A DNA stretch of 64,000 nt from Chakrabartia godavariana (GCA_005518185.1 RKSN01000003.1:186001-250000), one strand, 5' to 3'. Numbered from the stretch's first letter, positions 34,662 to 42,612 are shown. Notes: a model not told the origin generated them from the letters alone. Numbers and translations: made by a program.

Positions 34662-34946
34662 ATGCGGCTCGACAAATTTCTCTTCTTCGCCCGGCTCACC
34701 AAAACCCGCACGCTTGCACAGCAAATCGTGGGAGAAGGCCGGATCCGCCTCAACGGCCAGAATGTGACGCGCGCCCATACCGATGTGGGCCCGGGAAGCG
34801 TCATCACCATCCCCCTGCACGGCGCGGTGCATGTCATCCGGGTGGAGGCGCTGCCCCAAAGGCGGGGACCTGCGGAAGAAGCAAGAGGCACTTATCGAGA
34901 GCTTGCGCCCCCACAGCCGATTGACGGCGCCGTTGCCGCCTTCTAA
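34662..34946 (+). CDS. S4-domain RNA-binding protein (Hsp15-like)
   Basis: A 94-residue protein consisting of one S4 domain: [20 protein letters not shown] then GRIRLNG and a basic end. Proteins of this size are related to Hsp15, which binds nascent chain-blocked 50S subunits. It lies seven bases after the helicase and 35 before fdxA, in the helicase-S4-ferredoxin order seen in many alphaproteobacteria. RNA binding is well supported; the Hsp15 role is inferred. Confidence 0.85.
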   Translation: MRLDKFLFFARLTKTRTLAQQIVGEGRIRLNGQNVTRAHTDVGPGSVITIPLHGAVHVIRVEALPQRRGPAEEARGTYRELAPPQPIDGAVAAF

Positions 34947-34981
34947 CGAACCGGGAAACTACACATTCCGGAGGACCCGCA

Positions 34982-35323
34982 ATGACCTATGTCGTGACCG
35001 AAGCCTGCATCAAGTGCAAGTATATGGATTGCGTGGAGGTCTGCCCTGTCGACTGCTTCTACGAAGGCGAGAACATGCTCGTCATCAACCCCAATGAATG
35101 CATCGATTGCGGCGTGTGCGAACCGGAATGCCCGGCCGAAGCCATTCTGCCCGACACCGAAAGCGGCCTTGAAAAGTGGCTGGAGCTGAACTCCACCTAT
35201 TCGGCCAGCTGGCCCAACGTCACCCGCAAGGGCGACCAGACGCCGGCCGACGCTGACGATCACAAGGGCGAAGAGGGCAAGTACGACAAGTACTTCTCTG
35301 CCGAGCCCGGCGCGGGCGACTGA
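34982..35323 (+). CDS. fdxA: ferredoxin FdxA, 7Fe type
   Basis: A 113-residue ferredoxin with the C-terminal extension typical of FdxA. Cysteines at 9, 12, 17, 21, 25 and at 40, 43, 46, 50 provide a [3Fe-4S] and a [4Fe-4S] cluster; the second motif is [11 protein letters not shown]. Start ATG at 34982 has GGAGG eight to ten bases upstream. Low-potential electron carrier in the cytoplasm. In many alphaproteobacteria a CarD-type regulator follows fdxA; here an acyl carrier protein gene follows instead, which may be chance or a sphingolipid electron-supply link. Confidence 0.94.
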   Translation: MTYVVTEACIKCKYMDCVEVCPVDCFYEGENMLVINPNECIDCGVCEPECPAEAILPDTESGLEKWLELNSTYSASWPNVTRKGDQTPADADDHKGEEGKYDKYFSAEPGAGD

Positions 35324-35367
35324 GCCAAGCCCTCCAGAACTGCGACGAAATGAGGCCAAATGGCATG

Positions 35368-35389
35368 CCGGGGTACCCTCGTTCCCCGG
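35368..35389 (+). terminator. stem-loop between fdxA and acp
   Basis: CCGGGG at 35368-35373 pairs with CCCCGG at 35384-35389 with a ten-base loop. It falls in the 128-base fdxA-acp gap, without a T-run. Weak support for an fdxA terminator or an acp leader hairpin. Confidence 0.35.
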
Positions 35390-35451
35390 AAACTGCCCCC
35401 TTTGCGCCGCAATCGCTTGGCAATGACGCATGACGCGTTAAGGATAGAGAC

Positions 35452-35694
35452 ATGACAGATCGACAGACAACGTTCGACAAGGTCGCAGAGCTGATTGAAC
35501 CCTTCAACAAAAAGGGTGTCGCGCTGAGCGATGCGACCACGTTCCAGCATGATCTCGAATGGGACAGCCTGACCGTCATGGATTTTGTCGCAGCGGTCGA
35601 GGATGAGTTCGACATCATCATCACGATGAACATGCAGGCCGAAATCGAAAATGTGGGCCAGCTGATCGACGCGGTGATCAAGCTGGGCAGTTAA
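35452..35694 (+). CDS. acyl carrier protein linked to serine palmitoyltransferase
   Basis: An 80-residue carrier. The phosphopantetheine attachment site is Ser39 in the EWDSLTVMDF motif (D-S-L). It is distinct from housekeeping AcpP, which is usually nearer fabF. In sphingomonads and Caulobacter the carrier beside spt delivers palmitoyl thioester to serine palmitoyltransferase (AcpR in Caulobacter), so that role is strongly suggested. A 114-base leader with three hairpins separates it from spt. No phosphopantetheinyl transferase is in the window. Confidence 0.9.
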   Translation: MTDRQTTFDKVAELIEPFNKKGVALSDATTFQHDLEWDSLTVMDFVAAVEDEFDIIITMNMQAEIENVGQLIDAVIKLGS

Positions 35695-35711
35695 GCAAGC
35701 GTTTTCCGTCG

Positions 35712-35787
35712 CCCCGGGCGTGCTTCCGGGGTCGTGTCAGCCAGAACGGGAGTCTGGCGGACAGGGTGCCGGGGGCCAAGTCGGCAC
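35712..35787 (+). promoter_or_regulatory. three consecutive stem-loops in the acp-spt gap
   Basis: Stem 1: CCCCGG at 35712-35717 with CCGGGG at 35726-35731. Stem 2: GCCAGA at 35740-35745 with TCTGGC at 35753-35758. Stem 3: GTGCCG at 35766-35771 with CGGCAC at 35782-35787. Each is a six-base perfect stem. They end 21 bases before the spt start and may attenuate, stabilise or set the acp:spt ratio. Confidence 0.4.
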
Positions 35788-35808
35788 GACGCAACGGGAA
35801 GAAAGAAA

Positions 35809-37011
35809 ATGACTGATCTTTTCTCTAAGTTTGATCCGCTGATCCAGCAGCGCGAAGGGTTGCTCGCCACCGGCGTGCGCGACCCCTTCTCGCTGGTCAT
35901 GGAAGAGGTGAAGTCGCCGACCGTCGCCGTGTGCAACGGCCGCGAGACCATCCTGCTCGGCACATACAATTACATGGGCATGACCTTTGACCCCGACGTC
36001 ATCGCGGCGGGCAAGAAGGCGTTTGACGAATTCGGCGCCGGGACAACAGGCAGCCGCGTGCTCAACGGCACCTTTCGCGACCACCGTGATGTCGAAGAGG
36101 CGCTGAAGGAATTCTACGCCATGGATCATGCCATGGTGTTCTCGACGGGCTATCAGGCCAATCTCGGCATCATTTCGACGATTGCGGGCAAGGGTGACTA
36201 TATCATCCTCGACATCGACAGCCACGCGTCCATCTATGACGGCTGCAAGATGGGCGATGCCGAAGTCGTGGCCTTCCGCCACAATGACGTGGAAGCGCTC
36301 GAAAAGCGGCTGAAGCGCCTGCCCCCGGAAGCCGGCAAGCTGGTCGTTCTGGAAGGCGTCTATTCGATGCTCGGCGATGTGGCCCCGCTCAAGGAGATGG
36401 TCCGCATCGCCAAGGAAGCCGGCGCGATGGTGCTCGTCGACGAAGCCCATTCGATGGGCTTTATCGGCGAACATGGCCGCGGCGTCGCCGAGGAACAGGG
36501 CGTCATCGACGATGTCGATTTCATCATCGGGACGTTCTCAAAATCGGTCGGCACCGTTGGCGGCTTCTGCGTGTCCAACCACCCGAAGTTTGAGGTCATG
36601 CGCCTCGTCTGCCGCCCCTATGTCTTCACAGCGGCGCTCCCGCCCAGCGTGATGGCAAGTTCGGCCACCTCGATCCGCAAACTGATGCACGGCAGCAACA
36701 AGCGCGCGCATCTGTGGGAAAATTCGAAGACCCTGCACAAGGGCCTGCGCGACCTTGGCTTCCAGCTGGGCACCGAAACGCCGCAAAGCGCGATCATTGC
36801 GGTGATCATGCCCGATCTGGAACGCGGCGCGATGATGTGGGAGGCGCTGCTCGACAACGGGCTGTACGTCAACCTCGCCCGCCCGCCGGCAACCCCTGCG
36901 GGCATGACCCTCCTGCGCTGTTCGCTCTGCGCCGAACACACGGCCGAGCAGGTGCAGGACATTCTGAAACGGTTCGCTGCGGCGGGCCGGGCGACGGGTA
37001 TTCTTTCCTAA
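35809..37011 (+). CDS. spt: serine palmitoyltransferase
   Basis: A 400-residue PLP-dependent alpha-oxoamine synthase that condenses serine with palmitoyl thioester to 3-oxosphinganine, the committed step of sphingolipid synthesis. The Schiff-base lysine is Lys245 in GTFSKSVGTVGGF. Other features are YNYMGMT, GTTGSRVLNG, DEAHSMGF and HRDVEEAL. The start at 35809 has GGGAAGAA upstream. It is bacterial and soluble, without the membrane anchor of the eukaryotic enzyme. The gene overlaps a response regulator by one base. This is the clearest marker that the host is a sphingolipid-making alphaproteobacterium. Confidence 0.93.
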   Translation: MTDLFSKFDPLIQQREGLLATGVRDPFSLVMEEVKSPTVAVCNGRETILLGTYNYMGMTFDPDVIAAGKKAFDEFGAGTTGSRVLNGTFRDHRDVEEALKEFYAMDHAMVFSTGYQANLGIISTIAGKGDYIILDIDSHASIYDGCKMGDAEVVAFRHNDVEALEKRLKRLPPEAGKLVVLEGVYSMLGDVAPLKEMVRIAKEAGAMVLVDEAHSMGFIGEHGRGVAEEQGVIDDVDFIIGTFSKSVGTVGGFCVSNHPKFEVMRLVCRPYVFTAALPPSVMASSATSIRKLMHGSNKRAHLWENSKTLHKGLRDLGFQLGTETPQSAIIAVIMPDLERGAMMWEALLDNGLYVNLARPPATPAGMTLLRCSLCAEHTAEQVQDILKRFAAAGRATGILS

Positions 37012-37358
37012 TGATCCTCGTCGTCGACGACGACGCCCGCATCCGGATTGCCACGGCGGGCGCGCTTTCAGCGATGGGGCATGAGGTGCTGTCCGCCTGT
37101 GACGGCACCGAAGCCCTCACCATCTGTTCGAGCCGCAACGACATCAAGCTCGTCGTGACTGATGTGCTGATGCCCGGCATGCGCGGGCCGGATTTCGTCG
37201 CCCGCGCCCACGCCGAACGCCCTGATCTGCGTGTCGTCTATATGAGCGGCGATATCGGCGACACGCCGCCTGAAGCCTTTGGCGGCTGGCCGCTTTTGCC
37301 CAAGCCGTTTACCGCAGCGACCTTATCCGAAGTCGTCGGGCAGGCGCTGGCAGGGTAG
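37011..37358 (+). CDS. single-domain response regulator coupled to spt
   Basis: A 115-residue receiver domain with nothing attached. Acidic pocket Asp6-Asp7-Asp8, phosphoacceptor Asp51 in VVTDVLMPG, switch Ser79 in YMSGD and conserved Lys98 in PKPF are all present. The ATG overlaps the spt stop (TAATG). No histidine kinase is adjacent. It resembles CheY-like and the C-terminal receiver domains of hybrid kinases. Coupling to spt is unusual and may mark regulation of sphingolipid synthesis, or simple co-transcription. Confidence 0.85.
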   Translation: MILVVDDDARIRIATAGALSAMGHEVLSACDGTEALTICSSRNDIKLVVTDVLMPGMRGPDFVARAHAERPDLRVVYMSGDIGDTPPEAFGGWPLLPKPFTAATLSEVVGQALAG

Positions 37359-37366
37359 ACCGCCGC

Positions 37367-37430
37367 GCTCACCCTGTGCCTGTCGAAGGGTGTTGGGGGA
37401 CAGGCTTCGACAAGCTCAGCCTGAGCGCGC
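37367..37430. repeat. palindromic intergenic repeat, TTCGACAGGCTCAG family, copy 2
   Basis: Arms at 37367-37389 and 37404-37430; the second reads CTTCGACAAGCTCAGCCTGA. It directly follows the response regulator stop and is next to another copy of the same family. Confidence 0.75.
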
Positions 37431-37457
37431 CGCTTTGCGCACGCACTAACGCCTGCT

Positions 37458-37550
37458 CCGTTTGCCCTGAGCCTGTCGAAGGGCCGTACTTCCTCTTTTT
37501 ACAAAGGTGCAAAGAAAAGGGCAGTCCTTCGACAGGCTCAGGACAAACGG
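37458..37550. repeat. palindromic intergenic repeat, TTCGACAGGCTCAG family, copy 3
   Basis: The best copy: 25-base arms at 37458-37482 and 37526-37550 that pair at 24 of 25 positions, around a 43-base loop. It ends 25 bases before the stop of the next (minus-strand) gene, so it lies between convergent genes. Confidence 0.85.
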
Positions 37551-37575
37551 ATGTTGGGATGCGCGCCCCGCCGTT

Positions 37576-39180
37576 TTACCCGAATATCCGCCCGAAGAAG
37601 CTGCGATCCGACAGCACTTCCTGCGCGCAATTGTGGCCCGGCGCCCCCGTGACGCCGCCGCCCGGATGTGAACCTGCCCCGCACATGTAGAGCCCGTCGA
37701 CCGGCCCGCGATAGGCGCCATGACCGAGCATCGGCCGCGCGGACCAGAGCTGATCGAGCGACATGTTGCCGTGCATGATGTCCCCACCCGCGAGGTTGAA
37801 CTTGCGCTCCAAACCCTTGGGCGACAGCACCTGCTGGCCAAGGATCGAGGCACGGAAGCCGGGGGCATAAGCCTCCACCGTATCGATGATCGTGTCGGCG
37901 GCCTTGCCTTCCTCCGCATCCCAGTCGCGCCCATCGGGCAGGACCGGCGCAAACTGCTGGCAGAAGAGCGAGGCGACGTGCTGGCCCGGAGGCGCAAGGC
38001 TGTCATCGACGGTCGACGGGATCAGCATCTCGACGATCGGCTTCTTCGACCAGCCATAGGCCTTTGCGTCGATGAACGCCTGATCCATGTAATCAAGCGT
38101 CGGCGCAATGATGATTCCCGACTGGTGATGCTCGCCCGGTTCGGGCAGGCAGGTGAACTTCGGCAGTTCGGACAGCGCGACGTTCATGCGGAACGTGCCT
38201 GACCCCACCTTGAAGCCCTTCATGCGGCGCTTGAATTCAGGCGCCAGATCGCCGTCTGCAAACATCTTGTCGTAGAGGATCTTGGGGCCGACGTTGGAGA
38301 TGACGCGGTCGGCGATCACCTCTTCGCCGCTTTCGAGCTTCACGCCCGCGACCTTGCCGCCGTTGACGAGCACGCGCGCGACGGGCGCCTCAAGGCTGAT
38401 CTCGACGCCCAGCGCGGTGACGACACGCGCCATCGCCTGCGTGATCGCACCCATGCCGCCAATGCTGTGGCCCCAGGCGCCCTTCTTCCCGTTCACTTCG
38501 CCAAAGACGTGGTGGAGGAGGACATAGGCGCTGCCCGGCGTGTCGGGGGAAGCATAGTTGCCGACGACCGCGTCAAATCCGAATGCGGCCTTGACCGCCT
38601 CGCTCTCAAACCAGCTGTCGAGCAGGGTGCGCGCCGACTTGGTAAAGAGGTCGAGCACGTCGCGCTGCCGTTCGAGCGAAAGCCCGGCCAGCTTGCGCCC
38701 CTGCATGGCAGCATCGATCAAGGTCTTGATCCCGCCGCCGAGATTGGGCGGCGTCTTCATCGCGAGATCGCGCAGCACGTCGGCCACGACCTCCAGCGAG
38801 TCATAATAGTCAGGCAGCACATCGGCATCGTGCGTGGAGAAGCGGCGGAACTCCGCCTGCGTCCGCTCCAGCCCGCCGCCGAGCTTCAGATAGCCGCCAT
38901 CTTCCTGCGGCAGGAAGTTGGAGATCGGCCGTTCGATGACGCGATAGCCTTCGTCCTCCAGCTTCATGTCGCGGATGACCTGCGGCTGCAGCAGGCTGAC
39001 CGTATAGCTCGCGACCGAATTGCGGAAGCCGGGGTGGAACTCCTCGGTCACGGCGGCGCCGCCCACGACATCGCGGCGCTCGACAATGCGGACCTTCAGC
39101 CCGGCCCGGGCGAGGTAGAAGGCGCAGACAAGGCCGTTATGGCCCGCGCCGATGATGACGGCGTCGTACTTGGTGGTCAT
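37576..39180 (-). CDS. CrtI/PYROXD2-like FAD-dependent oxidoreductase
   Basis: A 534-residue flavoprotein. The dinucleotide fold IIGAGHNGLVCAFYLARAGL opens at about residue 9, followed by ERRDVVGGAAVTEE; the C-terminal VDGLYMCGAGSHPGGGV completes FAD binding. The length and GSHPGGGVTGAPG end match the phytoene desaturase superfamily branch that includes PYROXD2, not classic CrtI. Start at 39180 has GAGGAGG nine bases upstream on the minus strand; a longer in-frame start reaches into the repeat. Substrate unknown. It follows a Rieske oxygenase gene on the same strand, 126 bases downstream of it. Confidence 0.83.
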   Translation of the reverse strand: MTTKYDAVIIGAGHNGLVCAFYLARAGLKVRIVERRDVVGGAAVTEEFHPGFRNSVASYTVSLLQPQVIRDMKLEDEGYRVIERPISNFLPQEDGGYLKLGGGLERTQAEFRRFSTHDADVLPDYYDSLEVVADVLRDLAMKTPPNLGGGIKTLIDAAMQGRKLAGLSLERQRDVLDLFTKSARTLLDSWFESEAVKAAFGFDAVVGNYASPDTPGSAYVLLHHVFGEVNGKKGAWGHSIGGMGAITQAMARVVTALGVEISLEAPVARVLVNGGKVAGVKLESGEEVIADRVISNVGPKILYDKMFADGDLAPEFKRRMKGFKVGSGTFRMNVALSELPKFTCLPEPGEHHQSGIIIAPTLDYMDQAFIDAKAYGWSKKPIVEMLIPSTVDDSLAPPGQHVASLFCQQFAPVLPDGRDWDAEEGKAADTIIDTVEAYAPGFRASILGQQVLSPKGLERKFNLAGGDIMHGNMSLDQLWSARPMLGHGAYRGPVDGLYMCGAGSHPGGGVTGAPGHNCAQEVLSDRSFFGRIFG

Positions 39181-39206
39181 TTCAATTCCTCCTCGCGTCC
39201 CAAATT

Positions 39207-39298
39207 CCGCTCGGGCTGAGCTTGTCGAAGCCCTGCCCTTCCGCCTTGGCGCCAAGCGAAGAACGGCCCTTCGACAGGCTCAGGGCGAGCAGTTTGGG
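39207..39298. repeat. palindromic intergenic repeat, TTCGACAGGCTCAG family, copy 4
   Basis: Arms at 39207-39232 and 39267-39298, the second containing TTCGACAGGCTCAG and flanked by GTTTGGG. It fills the gap between the Rieske gene and the CrtI-like gene, which are on the same strand. Confidence 0.75.
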
Positions 39299-39306
39299 GT
39301 ACATGT

Positions 39307-40470
39307 TTATCTCTGGCTCCACCCGACAGGCGGACGCTGTTCCAGCCGCGCTTCGGGGATGATCTCGCGCATCTTCCGGCAGAAGCTCTTGAGGCAGACT
39401 TCCTTGTCGGAGAGCGGCCCAATCGAGAAGGTCTGGCTCGCCATCCCCTCCTGCACGCGCGAAATGAGGGCGGTGTCCTCCGCATTGACCTGGCGGTTGA
39501 TCCGCCAGTTGAGGTAACGCGCCGCGCGCATCTCCCGCCGGTCATCCGGCAGAACGTAGGAGATTTCACGGATGAGGCAGCTGGTCGGGCCTGTCGGCAG
39601 CCACTGCATGAAATCGACCTGATCGGGGTAAATGTCGAACGCGACCGTCGGCCAGAGCTTGAAATAGAGCCAGTGGCGCTGGCTGGCCTCGGGCAGATGC
39701 GGCACCGGCGGCAGCAGCTTTTGATACAGGCGTTCCGACCAGTTGGACGAGGGGCGGTCTTCCATATCCCCCCACATGCGGTCGACATGCGGCTGCGCCT
39801 CCACGCCGTAGCTCTTGCCGAACAGACGCGTGAGGCCAGGATGCGAGACGGGGATGTGCAGCCCGTCCGAATAATTGTCGCCGACATTCTTCCAGTTGAC
39901 GCTGCGCGGACGCAGCGTGACGCGGCCCAGCGCCTCGAGCTTTTCAAACTGATAGGGCGCAACCATCGCCTCATAGGGCGCCATCATCTCGGCCACGCTT
40001 GGCCCGCCACTTTCGAGGCGCACGAAGATGAAGCCGCGCCAGATCTCGCACTCGACCGGCACCAGCCCGGCCTTGCCTTTGTCGAGCGTGGGGTAGGTCG
40101 CGCTGTCGGGCACCCCCGTCAGGCGGCCGTCCAGCTCATAGGTCCAGGCGTGGTAGGGGCAGATCAGCTTCTTCGCGCAGCCCGACGACCCATCCACAAG
40201 GCGGCTCCCGCGATGGCGGCAGACATTGGTGAAGGCGCGCACCACGCCGTCCGTCCCGCGCACGACGATGACGCTTTCGCCGATATAGTCGAGGCTGTGC
40301 CAGTCCCCCGTATTCGGCGCATCGCTGACATGGCAGACGACCTGCCAGCTCGGGCGGAAGACGCGATCCACCTCAAGCGCTGCAAACTCCGGATCATGAT
40401 AGGTCCAGGCCGGAAGGCTCCAGCCGTCCAGATCGTCATTTTCATTTGAAGGCGTGTATGCGGTGGCCAT
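39307..40470 (-). CDS. Rieske non-haem iron oxygenase, alpha subunit
   Basis: A 387-residue oxygenase. The Rieske cluster ligands are Cys84-x-His86 and Cys104-x2-His107 (CPYHAW). The mononuclear iron ligands are His205 and His210 in DNYSDGLHIPVSHPG. The domain order and length match the single-component-alpha type of Rieske monooxygenases, such as those that demethylate glycine betaine or carnitine. No reductase gene is adjacent. AGGGA precedes the ATG at 40470. A BetI-like TetR regulator is divergent and an operator lies between them. Confidence 0.88.
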   Translation of the reverse strand: MATAYTPSNENDDLDGWSLPAWTYHDPEFAALEVDRVFRPSWQVVCHVSDAPNTGDWHSLDYIGESVIVVRGTDGVVRAFTNVCRHRGSRLVDGSSGCAKKLICPYHAWTYELDGRLTGVPDSATYPTLDKGKAGLVPVECEIWRGFIFVRLESGGPSVAEMMAPYEAMVAPYQFEKLEALGRVTLRPRSVNWKNVGDNYSDGLHIPVSHPGLTRLFGKSYGVEAQPHVDRMWGDMEDRPSSNWSERLYQKLLPPVPHLPEASQRHWLYFKLWPTVAFDIYPDQVDFMQWLPTGPTSCLIREISYVLPDDRREMRAARYLNWRINRQVNAEDTALISRVQEGMASQTFSIGPLSDKEVCLKSFCRKMREIIPEARLEQRPPVGWSQR

Positions 40471-40506
40471 TGCGTTTCCCTGTTATACGATTGTATAACA
40501 AGTCTG
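40470..40506. promoter_or_regulatory. TetR operator/promoter between Rieske and TetR genes
   Basis: TGTTATACGATTGTATAACA at 40481-40500 is a 20-base inverted repeat with perfect eight-base arms. Within it TATAAC (40494-40499) is a good -10 box for the TetR gene, with TTGCGT at 40470-40475 as a possible -35 (18-base spacer). The TetR GTG begins seven bases after the -10, so its transcript may be leaderless. The operator lies 10 bases before the Rieske ATG. Confidence 0.72.
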
Positions 40507-41120
40507 TGAACGCCACGCAAGCCAAGGAACCACGGGCACAATTCCACCGCGCCCCCGCCGATGAGCGGCGGCTGGCGCTGATCGATGCGTGCGCGGCGAC
40601 GCTGGCCAGAAAGGGCGCGCATGGCACCTCGGTCCGCGAAATCTGCGCGGCGGCTGGCGTCTCACCCGGTCTGCTCCGGCATTATTATGCGGGCATCGAT
40701 GAACTGGTCGCCGAGACCTATCGCGTCGTCGGCGCACGGGTGCAGGCGGCGCTAAACGATGCGGTGGATGCCGCCGACGCCACCCCCGAAGCGCGGCTGA
40801 TCGCCTATCTCGCTGCGAGCTTCGCGCCACCCATTGCCGATGCCGACCTGCTGTCCACCTGGCTCGCCTTCTGGAGCCTGACGCGCACCGACGCCGGGAT
40901 CGCACGGCTGCACCATGAGATTTACGCCGAAAACCGGATCACGCTGGAGAAGCTGCTCGATGCCTATGCGCCGGGGGCCGACCACCGCCTGTCCGCCGTC
41001 GCGCTGACGGCATTGGTGGACGGCCTGTGGCTGGAGCTGAGTTTGGGCAATGCCCCGTTCACGCCGGACGAGGCAACGGCACTCGCGCGGAGGTGGCTGG
41101 CGACGCTGATCCCTGGTTGA
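40506..41120 (+). CDS. TetR/AcrR-family regulator, BetI-like
   Basis: A 204-residue repressor. The N-terminal helix-turn-helix is VREICAAAGVSPGLLRHYYA (about residues 39-58), very like BetI in its SPGLLRHYF-type recognition helix. The rest is a ligand-binding helical domain. GTG at 40506 is chosen because NATQAKEPRAQFHRA precedes the first helix; alternatives upstream run through the operator and the Rieske gene. It probably represses the Rieske oxygenase and itself at the 20-base palindrome upstream. Ligand unknown, a quaternary amine is possible from the BetI likeness. Confidence 0.85.
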   Translation: MNATQAKEPRAQFHRAPADERRLALIDACAATLARKGAHGTSVREICAAAGVSPGLLRHYYAGIDELVAETYRVVGARVQAALNDAVDAADATPEARLIAYLAASFAPPIADADLLSTWLAFWSLTRTDAGIARLHHEIYAENRITLEKLLDAYAPGADHRLSAVALTALVDGLWLELSLGNAPFTPDEATALARRWLATLIPG

Positions 41121-41140
41121 CCAACCAACCCCGTTCGTCC

Positions 41141-41188
41141 CGAGCGACGTCGAGGGACCTCTGCACAAGCGTGTCTCGACGTCGCTCG
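41141..41188. repeat. intergenic inverted repeat, CGAGCGACGTCGAG type
   Basis: CGAGCGACGTCGAG at 41141-41154 pairs exactly with CTCGACGTCGCTCG at 41175-41188 (14-base arms, 20-base loop). It lies between the convergent TetR and truncated haemoglobin genes and may terminate both. It is a different family from the TTCGACAGGCTCAG repeats. Confidence 0.75.
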
Positions 41189-41228
41189 ACACACACGGAG
41201 TTTGGCAGAACCAAAGGGAGAAAGGCCG

Positions 41229-41663
41229 TCACGCCAGCTTGCCATCCCGGTGAATGCGGATGCCCGTCAACAGGCTGTCGGCAATCTGCCGCGCCCGCGC
41301 CGCCACCATTTCCGACGCGTCGGGATGCGGCTCAATCGCCTTGAGCGTTTCATCGAACAGCATCAGCCAGCGCTGGAACTCGGGCGCCTCAATGTCGGCA
41401 ATGGCAATGTGCTTGGCCATCGGATTGCCGGTGAAGGTGCCGCTGGCGTGGAGCACAGAGGCCCAGAAATGCTTCATCTGATGCAGGTGCTTGGGCCAGT
41501 CCGTGATGCGCGCGTTGAAAATCGGACCGAGCACCGCGTCTTTCCGGATGCGGCCATAGAAGCTGTCGACCAGCAGGGCGATATAGGCCGCATCGACGCC
41601 GACCGCCTCTGCGGCGTCCCGGCGGGCCTGTCGCGCAGCGATGGCGGGTCGAACCTGATCCAT
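41229..41663 (-). CDS. group III truncated haemoglobin
   Basis: A 144-residue 2-over-2 globin of group III. The FYGRIRKDAVLGPIFN helix pair (about residues 35-50), the W-P-K-H-L segment and the MKHFWASVLHASG stretch fit the family; one of its His residues would be the haem proximal ligand. Group III globins bind O2 or NO and are linked to nitrosative stress or microaerobic respiration. The start at 41663 is an ATG; an upstream in-frame start is not needed for the fold. Convergent with TetR and divergent from the aldolase gene. Confidence 0.87.
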   Translation of the reverse strand: MDQVRPAIAARQARRDAAEAVGVDAAYIALLVDSFYGRIRKDAVLGPIFNARITDWPKHLHQMKHFWASVLHASGTFTGNPMAKHIAIADIEAPEFQRWLMLFDETLKAIEPHPDASEMVAARARQIADSLLTGIRIHRDGKLA

Positions 41664-41761
41664 GGACCCAAGATAAGGCCGCGGGGGTGATTTCCCAATG
41701 GCTTTACATCCGATAAGGCACCCATGATAATTCAGAGCACAAGATTCATGGGAGAGATGAG

Positions 41762-42556
41762 ATGGCCACAGTGATCCAGACCAACAGCGTCGCCAATGAC
41801 GACCATATCCGGGGCGCGGTGAGTGCCGAGGAGTGGGCCGTCCGCGTTGATCTCGCCGCCGCCTACCGCCTCGTTGCGCTCTATGGCTGGGACGATCTGA
41901 TCTTCACACACCTGTCCGCCCGCGTGCCGGGGCCGGAGCATCACTTCCTCATCAATCCCTATGACATGATGTTTGAGGAGATCACCGCCTCCTCGCTCGT
42001 GAAGATCGATGTCGAGGGCCAGCCGGTCGTGCCGACGTCGCACCCGGTGAACCCGGCGGGCTTCGTCATCCATTCCGCGCTGCACATGGCGCGCGAGGAT
42101 GCGCATGCCGTCATGCACCTCCACACGCCGCATGGTCAGGCGGTGAGCGCGATGGCGGACGGACTGCTGCCGCACACGCAGACGGCGATGATCGCGCAGC
42201 ATGATGTCGCCTATCATGAGTATGAAGGCATCGCGACCTACCTTGAGGAGCGCGTGCGGCTGGTCGAGGATATGGGCACCAAGAACGCCATGATCCTGCG
42301 CAACCACGGCACGCTGGCCGTGGGCGAAACCGTCGCTCAATGCTTCCTGCGCCTCTATTTCCTCGAGCGCGCCTGTGAAGCGCAGGTGAAGATGCTGAGC
42401 GCGGGACGCGATGGGCTCTACAACCCGCCGCAGGGCACGCCGGAAAAGGTCGAGTCGCAGTCCAACGGCCCGGGCATGAGCATGGTCGCCGATCACCTCG
42501 CCTGGCCTGCCCTCTTGCGCAAGCTCGACCGGATCGACCCCAGCTTCCGCAACTAG
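41762..42556 (+). CDS. class II aldolase/adducin-family protein
   Basis: A 264-residue cytoplasmic protein with the aldolase II fold. FTHLSARVPG near residue 50 and MHLHTPHGQAVSAM near 120 supply the metal-binding histidines, and LRNHGTLAVGETV near 180 carries the third. GGGAGAG lies six to eight bases before the ATG. Members cleave or form sugar-phosphate C-C bonds, but many genomic copies are uncharacterised. It precedes tryptophan dioxygenase by 56 bases on the same strand. Confidence 0.84.
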   Translation: MATVIQTNSVANDDHIRGAVSAEEWAVRVDLAAAYRLVALYGWDDLIFTHLSARVPGPEHHFLINPYDMMFEEITASSLVKIDVEGQPVVPTSHPVNPAGFVIHSALHMAREDAHAVMHLHTPHGQAVSAMADGLLPHTQTAMIAQHDVAYHEYEGIATYLEERVRLVEDMGTKNAMILRNHGTLAVGETVAQCFLRLYFLERACEAQVKMLSAGRDGLYNPPQGTPEKVESQSNGPGMSMVADHLAWPALLRKLDRIDPSFRN

Positions 42557-42612
42557 GGGCTCGGCGCAACGAGGCCGCTTCCGCCGGGCGGCGCGCAGCG
42601 TTAGGCTGGGTC

